Shown: piece by piece, positions 19,111 to 29,932 of the stretch
Layout of the letters: each line of letters starts with the position of its first letter
Numbering within the stretch: the first letter of the stretch is position 1
Origin: Corynebacterium gerontici
Lineage (GTDB): Bacteria; Actinomycetota; Actinomycetes; Mycobacteriales; Mycobacteriaceae
Assembly: GCF_003813985.1 (NCBI RefSeq)
Contig: NZ_CP033897.1
Span: 1,860,001-1,924,000 of the forward strand
Direction of reading: 5' to 3'
Length of the DNA: 64,000 bases
Notes under the pieces: generated by a model
What the model saw: the letters and a program-made list of their open reading frames with translations, nothing else
Told to the model about the DNA's origin: nothing
The model's database searches: none
Position numbers and translations under genes: made by a program

Positions 19111-19890
19111 TTAGAAGACGTAAACGATGTCGCCGTTTTGGAGTGTATCGAAGTACTTCACCGAATCGTCATGACGCAGGTGGATGCAGCCGTGAGAAGC
19201 GATATTCGGGTCACCCTCGTGGAACGCAATGCCGTTATCGGTGAAGTACACCGCGTTGGGCATAGGGGCGTTGTTGAACTCGCGAGAGACTTCGTCTTTC
19301 ACCTTACGGTTCACGACATGCTTGCCCTTTGGCGTCTCATAACCTGCGCGGCCGGAAGAAATCGGCACAGGACCGTAGGTAATCTTGCCGTCCTTTTGCA
19401 ACCAAGACTCTTGTTTGCCCAGATCAATGCAAGCGTCGGCATAAGCAGGGCAAGGATTATTCGGCGTAACCGGCTCAACAACGCGCGGCTGCGGAGCCGG
19501 CTGCGTGCGCTGGGCAATGAGACCCGGGAAGAAGGCTTCAACCGTAGAATCAATGGCAATCAATGCCTGCTCGCGAAGCTGCGGAGGAAGAGCCTGTGCC
19601 TGGGTGCGCAACGCATCGCGGAGCTGCCAAGCAGCATCACGGGAGACGTTGCCGAACTGGGCAAGCTGATCATTGATCTGTTGGTTCAGATCAGCGGAAG
19701 ACTGGGAAACGCCTGCCGGCAACTGGATTACCTGATCCAGGCCGGGAACCTTCGGCAGAGCAAGTTCCAATGCGGAAGCGGTGGGCTGCTGGGACGCGAT
19801 CAACGCGGCGCTGGTAGCCGCAGTGCCAAGAACGGCGGCGGCGCGGCGACGCGTCTTCGAAGGCTTTGCATGGCGTGGCTTATAAGACAT
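19111..19890 (-). CDS. Secreted L,D-transpeptidase (YkuD domain)
   Basis: Envelope enzyme expected to form 3-3 peptidoglycan cross-links or attach ligands to peptidoglycan. The 259-residue product begins with a basic stretch and a hydrophobic signal segment (AAAVLGTAATSAALIAS). A helical, alanine/glutamine-rich region follows, and a C-terminal YkuD domain carries the conserved His (FHEG) and catalytic Cys in SHGCIHL. I choose ATG 19890 (MSYKPRHAK) because TATAGT ends seven bases before it, suggesting a leaderless message. Earlier in-frame ATGs lie upstream of that -10. A dispersed motif abuts its stop. Confidence 0.9.
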   Translation of the reverse strand: MSYKPRHAKPSKTRRRAAAVLGTAATSAALIASQQPTASALELALPKVPGLDQVIQLPAGVSQSSADLNQQINDQLAQFGNVSRDAAWQLRDALRTQAQALPPQLREQALIAIDSTVEAFFPGLIAQRTQPAPQPRVVEPVTPNNPCPAYADACIDLGKQESWLQKDGKITYGPVPISSGRAGYETPKGKHVVNRKVKDEVSREFNNAPMPNAVYFTDNGIAFHEGDPNIASHGCIHLRHDDSVKYFDTLQNGDIVYVF

Positions 19891-19897
19891 GGCAGCT

Positions 19898-19903
19898 ACT
19901 ATA
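19898..19903 (-). promoter_or_regulatory. -10 element of the L,D-transpeptidase gene, predicted leaderless
   Basis: TATAGT on the minus strand, seven bases before ATG 19890, which would put the transcript start at or next to the A of ATG. There is no Shine-Dalgarno sequence in between. Confidence 0.45.
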
Positions 19904-19995
19904 GACCCTTTCATTTCCGATCCCCGCATTTCACGCCCGGGGTGAGCTGTCTTTTTGGTCACCAAACGTAGCACGGATGGTGAATACTTCGCTCG

Positions 19996-20793
19996 CTATT
20001 CAGCTCGCGGCGTCAAGATCCGCGGGCCATCAGCGGTGGCAGCAACGGTGTGTTCCCAGTGCGCAGCGCAAGAATCATCGTCGCTCACCACCGTCCAGTC
20101 GTCCTCCAACACGTAGGAATCAACGGAACCGAGCGTGAGCATCGGTTCGATCGCGAGCACCGACCCTTCCTGGATCCGAGGCCCCTTGCCTGGCTTGCCT
20201 TCATTTTCCAAATAAGGATCCTCGTGCATGGTGCGTCCAATTCCATGGCCACCGTAACCGTCCACGATCCCTAGGCTTACGCCGAATCGTTGCTCGGCGG
20301 TACGAGTAGCCTGTTCAAGCGCGTGCGAAACGTCGGTGAGGCGATTGCCCGGAATCATGGCTTTCATGCCTTCATAGAGCACAAATTCCGTTGCTTTGTT
20401 CAGTGCCTCCACATCTGCTTCGAGCTCGCCAATGCCAAAGCTGATGGCGGAGTCACCCACCCATCCGTCCAGAGTGGCACCGCAATCGATCGACACAAGA
20501 TCACCGGGGCGCAAAATTTTCCGGCTATTGGGAATACCATGCACGATTTCTTCATTTACAGAAGCGCACACCGACGCTGGGAAACCCTGATACCCCAAGA
20601 ATGTCGGGGTTGCTCCATGAGATCGGATCACTTCCTCGGCGATCCGATCAAGGTCCAGGGTGCTCATACCTGGCTCGGCGGCCTTTCGCACCGCAAGCAG
20701 TGCCTCCCCCACTACTCTGCCGGCGGCTTCCATCGCTTCGAGTTCGGCCAGTGTTTTCGCAGCAATAGCTTTGTGTTTTTTCCTAAATGCCAT
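19996..20793 (-). CDS. map: Type I methionine aminopeptidase
   Basis: Removes the initiator methionine from nascent proteins. The 265-residue product has the pita-bread fold ligands in order: the two Asp of [16 protein letters not shown], His in [15 protein letters not shown], Glu in LAIEPML and Glu in [16 protein letters not shown]. The N-terminus is short, without the SH3-binding extension of some actinobacterial paralogues. It follows adk, separated by a strong terminator-like hairpin, so it may have its own promoter. Confidence 0.96.
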   Translation of the reverse strand: MAFRKKHKAIAAKTLAELEAMEAAGRVVGEALLAVRKAAEPGMSTLDLDRIAEEVIRSHGATPTFLGYQGFPASVCASVNEEIVHGIPNSRKILRPGDLVSIDCGATLDGWVGDSAISFGIGELEADVEALNKATEFVLYEGMKAMIPGNRLTDVSHALEQATRTAEQRFGVSLGIVDGYGGHGIGRTMHEDPYLENEGKPGKGPRIQEGSVLAIEPMLTLGSVDSYVLEDDWTVVSDDDSCAAHWEHTVAATADGPRILTPRAE

Positions 20794-20826
20794 TTCGGTC
20801 CTTCTAATGTTGGTGCAATACGCAAA

Positions 20827-20860
20827 ACACCGAGGTCAGCATGGAGCCTTACCTCGGTGT
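20827..20860 (-). terminator. Hairpin/terminator between adk and map
   Basis: Perfect 10-bp inverted repeat ACACCGAGGT / ACCTCGGTGT with a 14-base loop, followed on the minus strand by TTTTGCG. It lies just after adk and about 35 bases before the map start, so it probably attenuates read-through from secY-adk. Confidence 0.75.
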
Positions 20861-20875
20861 CAACGATGGCACGTC

Positions 20876-21421
20876 TTAGTGTTGCAATGCCTCAAGCGTG
20901 CGAGCGTTGATGTCTTCAACCGTGCCTTCTGCGGTGATGTTAATGATCTGATCACCGTAGTAGTCGATCAGCGGAGCCGTCTCGGAGCGATATACCTCCA
21001 GGCGGGTGCGGATGGTGTCTTCATTGTCGTCTGCGCGACCGCGGCCGAGCATGCGCTCAACCACTACGTCTTCGGAAACCTGGTAGTTGATCACACCGTC
21101 GAGCTTGGTGCCGAATTCCTCCAAGAAACCGTTGAGAATGTCGGCCTGTTCCACGGTGCGTGGGAAACCGTCAAGGAGGAAGCCGTCCTTGGCGTCATCT
21201 TCTTGCAGACGTGCCTTCACCATGCGAGCAGTGAGCTCAGTGGGCACCAGCTTGCCGGCGTCAATGTATTCCTGAGCCTCTTTACCGAGGTCGGTACCTT
21301 CGCCGATGTTGGCGCGGAAAAGGTCGCCGGTAGAGATGTGAGGAATGCCAAGCTTTTCGCTCAAGATCACTGCTTGGGTGCCTTTGCCAGCACCGGGAGG
21401 GCCGAGGAGAACGAGACGCAT
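20876..21421 (-). CDS. adk: Adenylate kinase
   Basis: Interconverts ATP + AMP and 2 ADP. At 181 residues it is the short form with a reduced lid and no zinc Cys motif, as in actinobacteria. Visible are the P-loop [35 protein letters not shown] and [20 protein letters not shown]. Its ATG overlaps the secY stop by one base, so the two genes are coupled. Confidence 0.97.
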   Translation of the reverse strand: MRLVLLGPPGAGKGTQAVILSEKLGIPHISTGDLFRANIGEGTDLGKEAQEYIDAGKLVPTELTARMVKARLQEDDAKDGFLLDGFPRTVEQADILNGFLEEFGTKLDGVINYQVSEDVVVERMLGRGRADDNEDTIRTRLEVYRSETAPLIDYYGDQIINITAEGTVEDINARTLEALQH

Positions 21422-22746
21422 TATTTCAACAATCCTTCGTAGTTGCTTTGCAAAAGTTGTGATTCGATCTGCTTCACGGTGGTCAGGGCAACGGAAACCA
21501 TAATTAGGATTGCCGTACCACCGAACGGCGTTGCGCCGGTGGCGCCACCACCACTCACACCGAGATCCAACGCGATATTAGGAAGGACCGCGATGAAGCC
21601 GAGGTAAAGCGCACCAACGAACAGCAAACGGTTCATCACATATCCAAGGTACTCGGCTGTGGGGCGCCCCGGGCGGATTCCGGGGATGAAGCCACCGTAT
21701 TTCTTCATATTTTCTGCTTGCTCGTTCGGGTCATACTGCACCGAAACGTAGAAGTAGGAGAAGAAGATGATGAGCACGAAGTACAACAGAATGTACTGCC
21801 AGGAGCTGGGCTGCTGGAGATGCGCGATCACGTTACGCTGCCACCAACCGTCGGAAGGCTCGGTCTTGCCAGAGTTGATGATCTGGGTGATCAGCACCGG
21901 CATGTAGATCAAGGATGAGGCGAAGATCACCGGGATCACACCGGCCTGGTTCACCTTCAAGGGCAGATAGGTAGAAGAGCCACCGTACTGGCGGCGTCCA
22001 ACCATGCGCTTTGCGTACTGCACTGGGATACGGCGCTGCCCCTGCTCAACGAAGACCACACCGATCACCAGCAGGATCACTGCTGCGAGCACAACGCCGA
22101 AAACAACGCCGCCGGAGCTCTTCAAAATGTTGGCGCCGTCCGAAGGCAAGCGGGTAGCGATACCAGCGAAAATGAGCAGGGACATACCGTTGCCCACGCC
22201 GCGTTCGGTGATGATCTCACCGAGCCACATCACAAGCATGGCGCCGGCGGTCATGGTGGTCACCAACACCACGAGCGTCCACACGTTACGATCCGACACC
22301 AGCACATCAATACCAGATCCAAGAAGCTGCTGCCGGTCGGCCAGCGCAACGATGCCAGCGGACTGCAGAAGCGCCAGAGCGAGCGTGAGGTACCGGGTGT
22401 ACTGGTCCATCTTCGCTTGACCAGACTGCCCCTCTTTTTTCAGTTCCTCGAACTTAGGGATCACCACGGTCAGCAACTGCACGATGATCGATGCAGTAAT
22501 GTATGGCATGACGCCGATGGCGAAGATCGATAGCTGCAGCAGAGCGCCGCCGGAGAACAGGTTGATCAACGAGTAGACGCTGGATGAGTCAGCGGTGAGG
22601 TCGCGCAAACGGCCGCTGATCGTTGCGTAGTCCACGCCGGGCGATGGGATTTGCGCGCCGATGCGATACAGCACGATCAACGCGATGCTGACCAGAATCT
22701 TCTTCCGCAGATCCGCGTCCCGGAATGCCTGAAAAATGGCGGACAC
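21421..22746 (-). CDS. secY: Protein translocase subunit SecY
   Basis: Central channel of the Sec translocon, 441 residues with ten predicted helices. Signature stretches include [53 protein letters not shown] [13 protein letters not shown] and [13 protein letters not shown]. It heads secY-adk(-map). Here secY is separated by about 12.5 kb from rplO, its usual spc-operon neighbour. Confidence 0.98.
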   Translation of the reverse strand: MSAIFQAFRDADLRKKILVSIALIVLYRIGAQIPSPGVDYATISGRLRDLTADSSSVYSLINLFSGGALLQLSIFAIGVMPYITASIIVQLLTVVIPKFEELKKEGQSGQAKMDQYTRYLTLALALLQSAGIVALADRQQLLGSGIDVLVSDRNVWTLVVLVTTMTAGAMLVMWLGEIITERGVGNGMSLLIFAGIATRLPSDGANILKSSGGVVFGVVLAAVILLVIGVVFVEQGQRRIPVQYAKRMVGRRQYGGSSTYLPLKVNQAGVIPVIFASSLIYMPVLITQIINSGKTEPSDGWWQRNVIAHLQQPSSWQYILLYFVLIIFFSYFYVSVQYDPNEQAENMKKYGGFIPGIRPGRPTAEYLGYVMNRLLFVGALYLGFIAVLPNIALDLGVSGGGATGATPFGGTAILIMVSVALTTVKQIESQLLQSNYEGLLK

Positions 22747-23017
22747 TTAGCCTCCTGGGCTCGCATTCTGTGCAGAAAACACAGAGGACGAGTTCACATT
22801 GTTTTATGGGCCTTATCTTCCACGCTTACGGGTGTATGCGCTTGGGATATGGCGGTTTCACAGTGGTTAGACGAAGTCACTCTACCACCTCATCCAAAGC
22901 AATCCTAAGAAGTGAACGTCGCTGCTTGAGTGAAGCTGGGATGAAGGTGGCAGATTTTCTGAGGTTGAGGCTTCACGTTCTCATTTCCCTCCGTGAAGGA
23001 GTAATGTGACGGAAGTC

Positions 23018-23027
23018 GTCGAAAAGC
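23018..23027 (+). repeat. Dispersed motif GTCGAAAAGC, copy 6
   Basis: Exact core in GAAGTCGTCGAAAAGCTAGA, in the divergent secY-ugpC region, 77 bases before the ugpC start. Confidence 0.8.
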
Positions 23028-23067
23028 TAGAGCTCGGCACATATCACATTTTCTTCACTCGGATCGT

Positions 23068-23085
23068 TTGGCACGTACCTGCCAA
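23068..23085. promoter_or_regulatory. Candidate operator upstream of ugpC
   Basis: TTGGCACGTACCTGCCAA is palindromic except for one opposed C/C pair and is centred on GTAC. It ends 18 bases before ATG 23104, so a repressor bound here would block early transcription. The regulator is not known. Confidence 0.4.
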
Positions 23086-23103
23086 TGAAGTTAGGAGCGC
23101 CTC

Positions 23104-24240
<1,137 letters not shown>

Positions 24241-24279
24241 GTGCTACCGCGTTTAGCCCCGGAAGGATTGCGAAGCTTT

Positions 24280-25539
24280 ATGGAACAGCCATCGATGCAG
24301 ATCACCTCCGGGGCTTTAGCACCCGCGCTGCTCACTCTGCCTTGGGATTTGCCTCTTGCAGCATGGCCCGAGGATTTGTTGGCGGCTCTGCCCCGCGGCA
24401 TTTCGCGCCACGAAGTGCGCTTTGTCAATCTCCCGGGGCGAGTAATAGCCATTAAGGAAATTGGGCATCGCTCTGCCTACCACGAGTACAAAATGCTGCG
24501 CGATCTGGGGCGCCTGGGTGCCCAAGCCGTGCGGCCTTTGGCGGTGATTACCGGGCGAAAAGATGCTCAAGGAGAGGAGCTCACCGCGGCGCTGGTGACT
24601 GAACATTTGGAGTTCTCTCTGCCCTATCGCGCGGTGTTTTCCCAAGCGATGCGGGAGGAAACGGCGACACGGCTGATTGACTCCATCGCGGTGCTGCTCG
24701 TACGGCTGCATCTTTTGAACTTCTTCTGGGGAGACGTGAGCCTCTCCAACACCCTCTTTAGGCGCGATGCTGATTCATTCAGTGGCTACTTAGTGGATGC
24801 CGAAACCGGAGAGTTCCAACCGAAACTCAGTGATCACCGCCGCCTATATGACCTGGAAATTGCCCGAGTCAATATCATCGGCGAACTCATGGATTTGCAG
24901 GCTGGGCAGTTGCTGCCTGCCGACGTCGACGCCATCGAAATCGGCAACGCCATCGCCGCGCAATACGAGCGCCTCTGGCAGGAGCTCACCGAAGAGCAGC
25001 GCCTCAGCACTTCAGAGCCATGGAAGATTGAGCAGCGAATTGAGCGGCTCAATGATTTGGGGTTCGATGTAGGCGAGCTCAAAATTACGCGGGACTCTTC
25101 GGGCGATGAGCTACGCATCAGGCCTAGGGTGGTGGATGCGGGCCATCACCACCGTGCACTCATGAGGCTCACGGGTATGGACGTGCAAGAAGGCCAGGCT
25201 CGTCGAATCCTCAACGCCATCACCACATACCAGGTGCTCAATCACAAGGAGCGCCTCCCAATCGAGCAGGTAGCGCACACCTGGCTTGCCGAGGTCTTTG
25301 AACCGACGGTCGCGGCAATTCCCCCAGCATTTGCTGCGAAGCTGGAACCAGCCCAAGTGTTCCATGAAGTGCTCGAACACCAGTGGTATCTCGCGGAGTC
25401 CCGTCAAGCCGAGGTGCCCCTTGAAGAAGCAGTGCAGGCGTATATCCGCGATGTACTGCCCCACCACCGCGACGAGGCCGTCTGGCTGGACTCTGACCCA
25501 AATGATGAACTCTCCGAAGACAACCGAGACCGACGCTGA
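24280..25539 (+). CDS. DUF4032 protein with lipopolysaccharide-kinase-like domain
   Basis: Soluble protein (about 419 residues) with a protein-kinase-like N-terminal half: IAIKEIG (candidate ATP-binding Lys), LLVRLHLLNFFWGDVSLSNTLF (catalytic-loop-like, D-x4-N) and GYLVDAETGEF (DFG-like Asp). The C-terminal half is the DUF4032 region (GHHHRALMRLTGMDVQEGQA...). The substrate is unknown. I prefer ATG 24280; the open frame also has a GTG at 24241 directly after the ugpC stop. It probably forms one transcript with ugpC and possibly the next gene. Confidence 0.82.
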   Translation: MEQPSMQITSGALAPALLTLPWDLPLAAWPEDLLAALPRGISRHEVRFVNLPGRVIAIKEIGHRSAYHEYKMLRDLGRLGAQAVRPLAVITGRKDAQGEELTAALVTEHLEFSLPYRAVFSQAMREETATRLIDSIAVLLVRLHLLNFFWGDVSLSNTLFRRDADSFSGYLVDAETGEFQPKLSDHRRLYDLEIARVNIIGELMDLQAGQLLPADVDAIEIGNAIAAQYERLWQELTEEQRLSTSEPWKIEQRIERLNDLGFDVGELKITRDSSGDELRIRPRVVDAGHHHRALMRLTGMDVQEGQARRILNAITTYQVLNHKERLPIEQVAHTWLAEVFEPTVAAIPPAFAAKLEPAQVFHEVLEHQWYLAESRQAEVPLEEAVQAYIRDVLPHHRDEAVWLDSDPNDELSEDNRDRR

Positions 25540-25562
25540 TCCAGGGGCCTTAAACTATTGGC

Positions 25563-25829
25563 ATGGCTCAGGATTTAAGCAGCACCTACGAGTGGGTTGA
25601 GAAGGCAGCGGCCGCCTTGTCCATCGATAAAGATCTGGCACGCGAGATGGTGCCGGAACTGCTGGAACTGACTCGCGAGGTGGCGCACAATCAAGCTCGG
25701 CCAGCGGCTCCCCTCACTGCGTTTTTAGTGGGGTTGGCGTTTGAATCGGACACGGGGGCGTCGGCAAGCGAGCAGGCGGCACACCTTCGGCGGCTCATCG
25801 CCCAGGTACGGGCACTCCTTGAAGCCTGA
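25563..25829 (+). CDS. DUF6457 small protein
   Basis: Eighty-eight-residue helical protein of the type found beside, or fused to, molybdenum-cofactor genes in actinobacteria (WVEKAAAALSIDKDLAREMV, then LLELTREVAHNQARPAAPLTAFLVGLA). Its function is not established. It lies 23 bases after the DUF4032 gene and 42 bases before the molybdopterin oxidoreductase, which supports a role in molybdoenzyme maturation. The DUF assignment is from memory of the family's sequence. Confidence 0.7.
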   Translation: MAQDLSSTYEWVEKAAAALSIDKDLAREMVPELLELTREVAHNQARPAAPLTAFLVGLAFESDTGASASEQAAHLRRLIAQVRALLEA

Positions 25830-25871
25830 GCGCGAAAGTGACGTTGGCAACGCGCGCTAGAATTGCGAGTT

Positions 25872-28196
25872 ATGAGCCAGCACACCCCCACACCTGTCAA
25901 TTCCGAGCAGAATCTTTTTGATGCCCCCAAGGTGGCTAAACGAAAGACGAAGGCCGCCGGTGTACCCGGTGTGCTGCACGCAATGCAACACGCCATCCCC
26001 AACCGCGCGTTGCTGCCGTTGCTGACAATGAACAAGGACGGCGGCATCGACTGCCCCGGCTGCGCTTGGCCCGAACCGGCACAAAGCGACCTCAATGTGG
26101 TGGAATTCTGCGAAAACGGAGCGAAAGCCGTGGCAGAGGAAACCACGCCTCACCGGGCCACCCCGGAGTTCTTTGCTCAGTATTCGGTGAGTGAATTGCG
26201 CGAAAAGACGGACCACTGGCTAGGTAAGCAAGGCCGTTTGACCACCCCCATGCTCTACGACCGCGACTCCGGCGACGATCACTACCGCCCGGTGAGCTGG
26301 GAGCGCGCTTATGAAGTAATCGCTGAGGAACTGAAGGCGATTGAGCCGAATGAGGCGATCTTCTACACCTCGGGGCGCGCATCGAATGAGGCCGCGTACC
26401 TTTTCGGGCTTCTTGCTCGCCGGCTGGGAACCAATAACCTGCCGGACTGCGGCAATTTGTGCCACGAATCCACGGGCTCTGCGCTATCACAAACTTTGGG
26501 GCTTGGCAAAGGGTCGGTGGTGATGTCGGATTTCTACAACACTGACCTGATTATTTCCGTGGGTCAAAACCCCGGCACGAACCATCCGCGCTCACTCACG
26601 GCACTGAAGAAGTGCAAGGACAATGGCGGAAAGATCATCTCAGTGAACCCGCTGCCGGAGGCTGGCCTGATGAGCTTCATGGAGCCGCAGTCCGTGAAGG
26701 GAGCTTTGGGCATCGCCGAGCAACTAGCGGACGAGTACGTCCAAGTACGACTGGATGGCGACAGGGCCTTCTTCCAAGCCTTGAACAAGGAGCTGATCCG
26801 CCGCGACGCCATCGACCACGAGTTCCTAGACTCCTTCTGCTCCGGTGTAGACGAGACGATCGAGCACCTACGCAGCCTGGACGATACTGAGCTGGAGCGC
26901 GGTTCTGGTGTGCTCAAGCGCCAAGTCATGCGCGTGGCGGACATGGTGGAGGCCGCAGAGACGGTGGTGTTGAGCTGGACCTTGGGTGTGACGCAACACA
27001 AAAACGCCGTGTACACCCTGCGCGAGATGGTGAATTTCTTGCTGCTCACCGGCAATATTGGCAAGCCCGGCGCGGGCGCTGCTCCCCTGCGTGGCCACTC
27101 CAACGTGCAGGGCAACCGCACCGTGGGCATTTGGGAGAAAATGCCGGAGAAGTTCCTGCAGGCGTTGGAGGATCGCTTCGGCTTCGACGTGCCACGCGAG
27201 CATGGTTATGATTCCGTGGATTCGATGCGCGCCATGCGCGACGGCAAGACGAAGTTCTTCATGTCCTTGGGCGGCAACTTTGTGCGAGTCTCCCCTGATA
27301 CCACGGTGGTGGAGCAGGCGATGAGTTCCCAGGAGCTCACGGTGCATCTTTCCACCAAGCCCAACGGTTCCCACGCCTACCCGGGCCGGCGTTCGCTGAT
27401 CCTTCCGGTGAAGGCCCGCACGGATACTGATGTGCAGGCTTCAGGCCCGCAGCGCGTCACGGTGGAGGATTCTTTCTGCTCGGTGCACGCTTCGATTGGC
27501 AAGCGCACGGCAAACAATGATCTTGATTTGCAGTCCGAAGTAGAGATTATTGCCAAGACGGGTATCGCTGCCTTCGGCGATGCATTCTGGCAGCCGATGA
27601 TCGACGATTACTCGGTGATCCGCGATCACATCGAGGCCACCATCGAGGGCTTTGAGGATTACAACCGCCGCATCGATATTCCCGGTGGCTTCTTCCTGCC
27701 CAACGGTCCGCGCGAGCGCATCTTCAACACCTCCAATGGCAAGGCACAACTCACGGTGAATGAGACCAATGTGATTGAGTTGCCCCGTGGCGCATTCCTG
27801 CTATCCACAGTGCGTTCGCATGATCAGTACAATTCCACGATCTACGGTTTGAATGATCGTTACCGTGGCATTTCCAATGGTCGCCGCGTGGTGTTTGTGA
27901 GCCCCGAGGATTGCCGCGAGCGCAACCTCGTGGACGGTGATTTGGTCAATATCGTTTCCGATTACGATGGCGTGCGGCGCGTCGCACCGAATTTCCGCGT
28001 GGTGGAATACCAGTGCGCCAAGGATTGCGTCACAGCGTACTTCCCCGAGGCCAACGCGGTGATTCCGCTGTCCGAGTCTGCGGAGAAGTCCAATACCCCG
28101 ATTTCGAAGTCGGTGATCGTGAACCTGGAGCCGGTGGGCATGAACGCCGAGGAGGCCGCCGAGCGTGGCCTAGTGATGGAGGACCAGGAGAAATAG
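25872..28196 (+). CDS. FdhF/YdeP-family molybdopterin oxidoreductase
   Basis: Mo-bisMGD enzyme related to formate dehydrogenase alpha subunits; the YdeP branch has no proven universal substrate. The 774-residue product has an N-terminal GGIDCPGCAWPEP (cysteines where the family may bind a small iron-sulphur cluster), the motif NLPDCGNLCHESTGSAL near the Mo site, a molybdopterin-binding core (SVGQNPGTNHPRS, HSNVQGNRTVG) and a C-terminal dinucleotide-binding domain (LLSTVRSHDQYNSTIYG...RVVFVSPEDC). I use ATG 25872; TAGAAT at 25858-25863 could make it leaderless. fdhD follows immediately; no separate electron-transfer subunit is encoded nearby. Confidence 0.88.
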   Translation: MSQHTPTPVNSEQNLFDAPKVAKRKTKAAGVPGVLHAMQHAIPNRALLPLLTMNKDGGIDCPGCAWPEPAQSDLNVVEFCENGAKAVAEETTPHRATPEFFAQYSVSELREKTDHWLGKQGRLTTPMLYDRDSGDDHYRPVSWERAYEVIAEELKAIEPNEAIFYTSGRASNEAAYLFGLLARRLGTNNLPDCGNLCHESTGSALSQTLGLGKGSVVMSDFYNTDLIISVGQNPGTNHPRSLTALKKCKDNGGKIISVNPLPEAGLMSFMEPQSVKGALGIAEQLADEYVQVRLDGDRAFFQALNKELIRRDAIDHEFLDSFCSGVDETIEHLRSLDDTELERGSGVLKRQVMRVADMVEAAETVVLSWTLGVTQHKNAVYTLREMVNFLLLTGNIGKPGAGAAPLRGHSNVQGNRTVGIWEKMPEKFLQALEDRFGFDVPREHGYDSVDSMRAMRDGKTKFFMSLGGNFVRVSPDTTVVEQAMSSQELTVHLSTKPNGSHAYPGRRSLILPVKARTDTDVQASGPQRVTVEDSFCSVHASIGKRTANNDLDLQSEVEIIAKTGIAAFGDAFWQPMIDDYSVIRDHIEATIEGFEDYNRRIDIPGGFFLPNGPRERIFNTSNGKAQLTVNETNVIELPRGAFLLSTVRSHDQYNSTIYGLNDRYRGISNGRRVVFVSPEDCRERNLVDGDLVNIVSDYDGVRRVAPNFRVVEYQCAKDCVTAYFPEANAVIPLSESAEKSNTPISKSVIVNLEPVGMNAEEAAERGLVMEDQEK

Positions 28197-29020
28197 TGGG
28201 CCGCCTCTCCCGCAATACTGCCGTGACCAGGGTTTCGCTTGTCGACGCCCCCGCTTCCCACTCCGAGCGCCGCGCCGACGCCATCGCCGTGGAGGAACCC
28301 CTGGAGGTGCGCGTCGGCGGCGAGGTTGTAGCCAGCACCATGCGCACACCGGGCCACGATATTGAATGGTTGCACGGCTTTCTCTTTGCCGAAGGCCTCA
28401 TCCGATCCGCCTCCGACATTATCGAGGCACGATACTGCGCCGGTGCCACCGTTGAGGGTGTGAACACCTACAACGTGCTAGAGGTAGATCTACGTCCCGG
28501 CGTGCGAGCCCCAGGCCTAGAACACATTCGCATTACTCCCGGCACCTCTGCGTGCGGGGTGTGCGGCTCGAGTTCCATGGATGCCGTGCTGCGGCGCGTG
28601 CCCGCCCGGTTGAGCCCTCCCCCACTGCTGGCAGAGCAGGTGGTGGCAATGCCGCAACGCATGCGCAAGGAGCAGAAGCTTTTTCGACGCACCGGCGGGG
28701 TCCATGCCGCTGCGATTTTCAACGCACACGGTGAACTCGAGCTGCTGCGCGAGGATGTGGGCAGGCACAATGCCGCTGACAAAGTGATCGGTGCGTTGCT
28801 GATGCAAGACGCTCTACCCGCTCATGACAAGGTGCTGGTGATGAGTTCACGAGCCTCTTTCGAACTGGTGCAAAAGGCGGCGCTGGCGGGTATTCCTGCC
28901 CTGGTCGCGGTTTCTGCAGCAACGTCCCTAGCTGTAGATCTCGCCCGCGAATCGGGGATGCTGTTGGCTGGCTTTGTGCGCGAGGACCGCTTGAATCTTT
29001 ATGCCGGGGAGCTTGGCTGA
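28196..29020 (+). CDS. fdhD: Formate dehydrogenase accessory sulfurtransferase FdhD
   Basis: Carries sulphur from a cysteine desulphurase to the Mo cofactor of FdhF-type enzymes. The functional cysteine loop is SACGVCGSSSM, and the nucleotide-binding-like GVHAAAIFNAHGEL plus LREDVGRHNAADKVIG are typical. GTG 28196 overlaps the stop of the oxidoreductase (TAGTG) and follows AGGAGA; the longer open frame lies inside that gene. A near-copy of the dispersed motif with one extra A occurs in its coding sequence at 28678-28688. Product: 274 residues. Confidence 0.95.
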   Translation: MGRLSRNTAVTRVSLVDAPASHSERRADAIAVEEPLEVRVGGEVVASTMRTPGHDIEWLHGFLFAEGLIRSASDIIEARYCAGATVEGVNTYNVLEVDLRPGVRAPGLEHIRITPGTSACGVCGSSSMDAVLRRVPARLSPPPLLAEQVVAMPQRMRKEQKLFRRTGGVHAAAIFNAHGELELLREDVGRHNAADKVIGALLMQDALPAHDKVLVMSSRASFELVQKAALAGIPALVAVSAATSLAVDLARESGMLLAGFVREDRLNLYAGELG

Positions 29021-29067
29021 GACAGGAACATCCCGCGTCCTCAGTGCGTTGAATGGGTGTACGTGGC

Positions 29068-29077
29068 GTCGAAAAGC
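29068..29077 (+). repeat. Dispersed motif GTCGAAAAGC, copy 7
   Basis: Exact core in CGTGGCGTCGAAAAGCAAAAGG. It lies between fdhD and the SDR gene, 15 bases before the SDR start and immediately before its ribosome-binding site. Confidence 0.8.
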
Positions 29078-29092
29078 AAAAGGGACATCCGC

Positions 29093-29932
29093 ATGAGCAA
29101 GCAAGTACTCATGGTCACCGGAGCGAGCAAGGGCATTGGTTTGGCAACTGTCCTCGCAGCTTTGAGGGCGGGTTATCAAGTGGTGGGCACTTCGCGAAAT
29201 TCCGATACACTGTGCCAAGCCGTTGAAAATGCAGTGCCGGAATTGGCTGAGCATTTCACGGCTGTGGCTATGGAATTTGATGAGGCGAGCATTGCGCGTG
29301 CCGTAGCTGAGGTGAAGGATCGCTTCGGCCGCATCGATGTGCTGATCAATAACGCGGGCTATGCGGTGCTGGGTGCTGTGGAGGAATTCAGCGCCGAAGA
29401 AGTGCGTGCCAACTTTGAAGTCAACGTCTTCGGACTCTTGTCTGTCACCCAGGCTGTGCTGCCAATCATGCGCGAGGCACGCGGCGGGCACATCATCAAC
29501 CTCGCTTCGATTTCCGGCACCCTCACAGGCCCTGCCCAGGGCATTTACTCCGCTACGAAGGCCTCGGTGATTATGCTCAGCGAGGCACTGCGTGAGGAGG
29601 TTCGCCCCTTCGGCATTCAGGTCACCGCTATCTGCCCCGGTGGGGTCCGTACCGATTTCTTGGATAACCGCTCCATGCGCACCCCCGAGCGCTCCATCAA
29701 CGCCTACCGTGTGGTGCAGCAGACCATGGATTCGCTGGACGATCTCAACCACAACCAGTCGGGCAATCCACAGCTTTTGGCCAAGGTGATTATCGACGTC
29801 GCCTCCATGGACGATGCCCCGGCACGCCTATATTGCGGACGCAGTGCTTTGCGAGGGTTGGAAACGAAGCTTGGCGAGGTTCTGCACGAGGCCAAAGAAC
29901 ATTCTGCGCTCGGACTCAGTATCGACGATTGA
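29093..29932 (+). CDS. Short-chain dehydrogenase/reductase
   Basis: NAD(P)-dependent oxidoreductase of unknown substrate, 279 residues. Motifs: TGASKGIG dinucleotide loop, LINNAGYAVLG, catalytic Ser in INLASISG and YSATK (Tyr/Lys). ATG 29093 (MSKQVLMV) follows AAAAGGGAC; an in-frame ATG at 29057 would place the dispersed motif inside the gene and is not favoured. A clear terminator follows. It is separated from fdhD by 72 bases and is probably an independent unit. Confidence 0.88.
   Translation: MSKQVLMVTGASKGIGLATVLAALRAGYQVVGTSRNSDTLCQAVENAVPELAEHFTAVAMEFDEASIARAVAEVKDRFGRIDVLINNAGYAVLGAVEEFSAEEVRANFEVNVFGLLSVTQAVLPIMREARGGHIINLASISGTLTGPAQGIYSATKASVIMLSEALREEVRPFGIQVTAICPGGVRTDFLDNRSMRTPERSINAYRVVQQTMDSLDDLNHNQSGNPQLLAKVIIDVASMDDAPARLYCGRSALRGLETKLGEVLHEAKEHSALGLSIDD

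Larger units (their letters stand above)
22747..23103. other. Divergent intergenic region secY / ugpC
   Basis: No gene. It should hold the secY-adk promoter (minus strand) and the ugpC promoter (plus strand), together with motif copy 6 (23018-23027) and an 18-base near-palindrome just before the ugpC ribosome-binding site (23068-23085). Confidence 0.6.
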
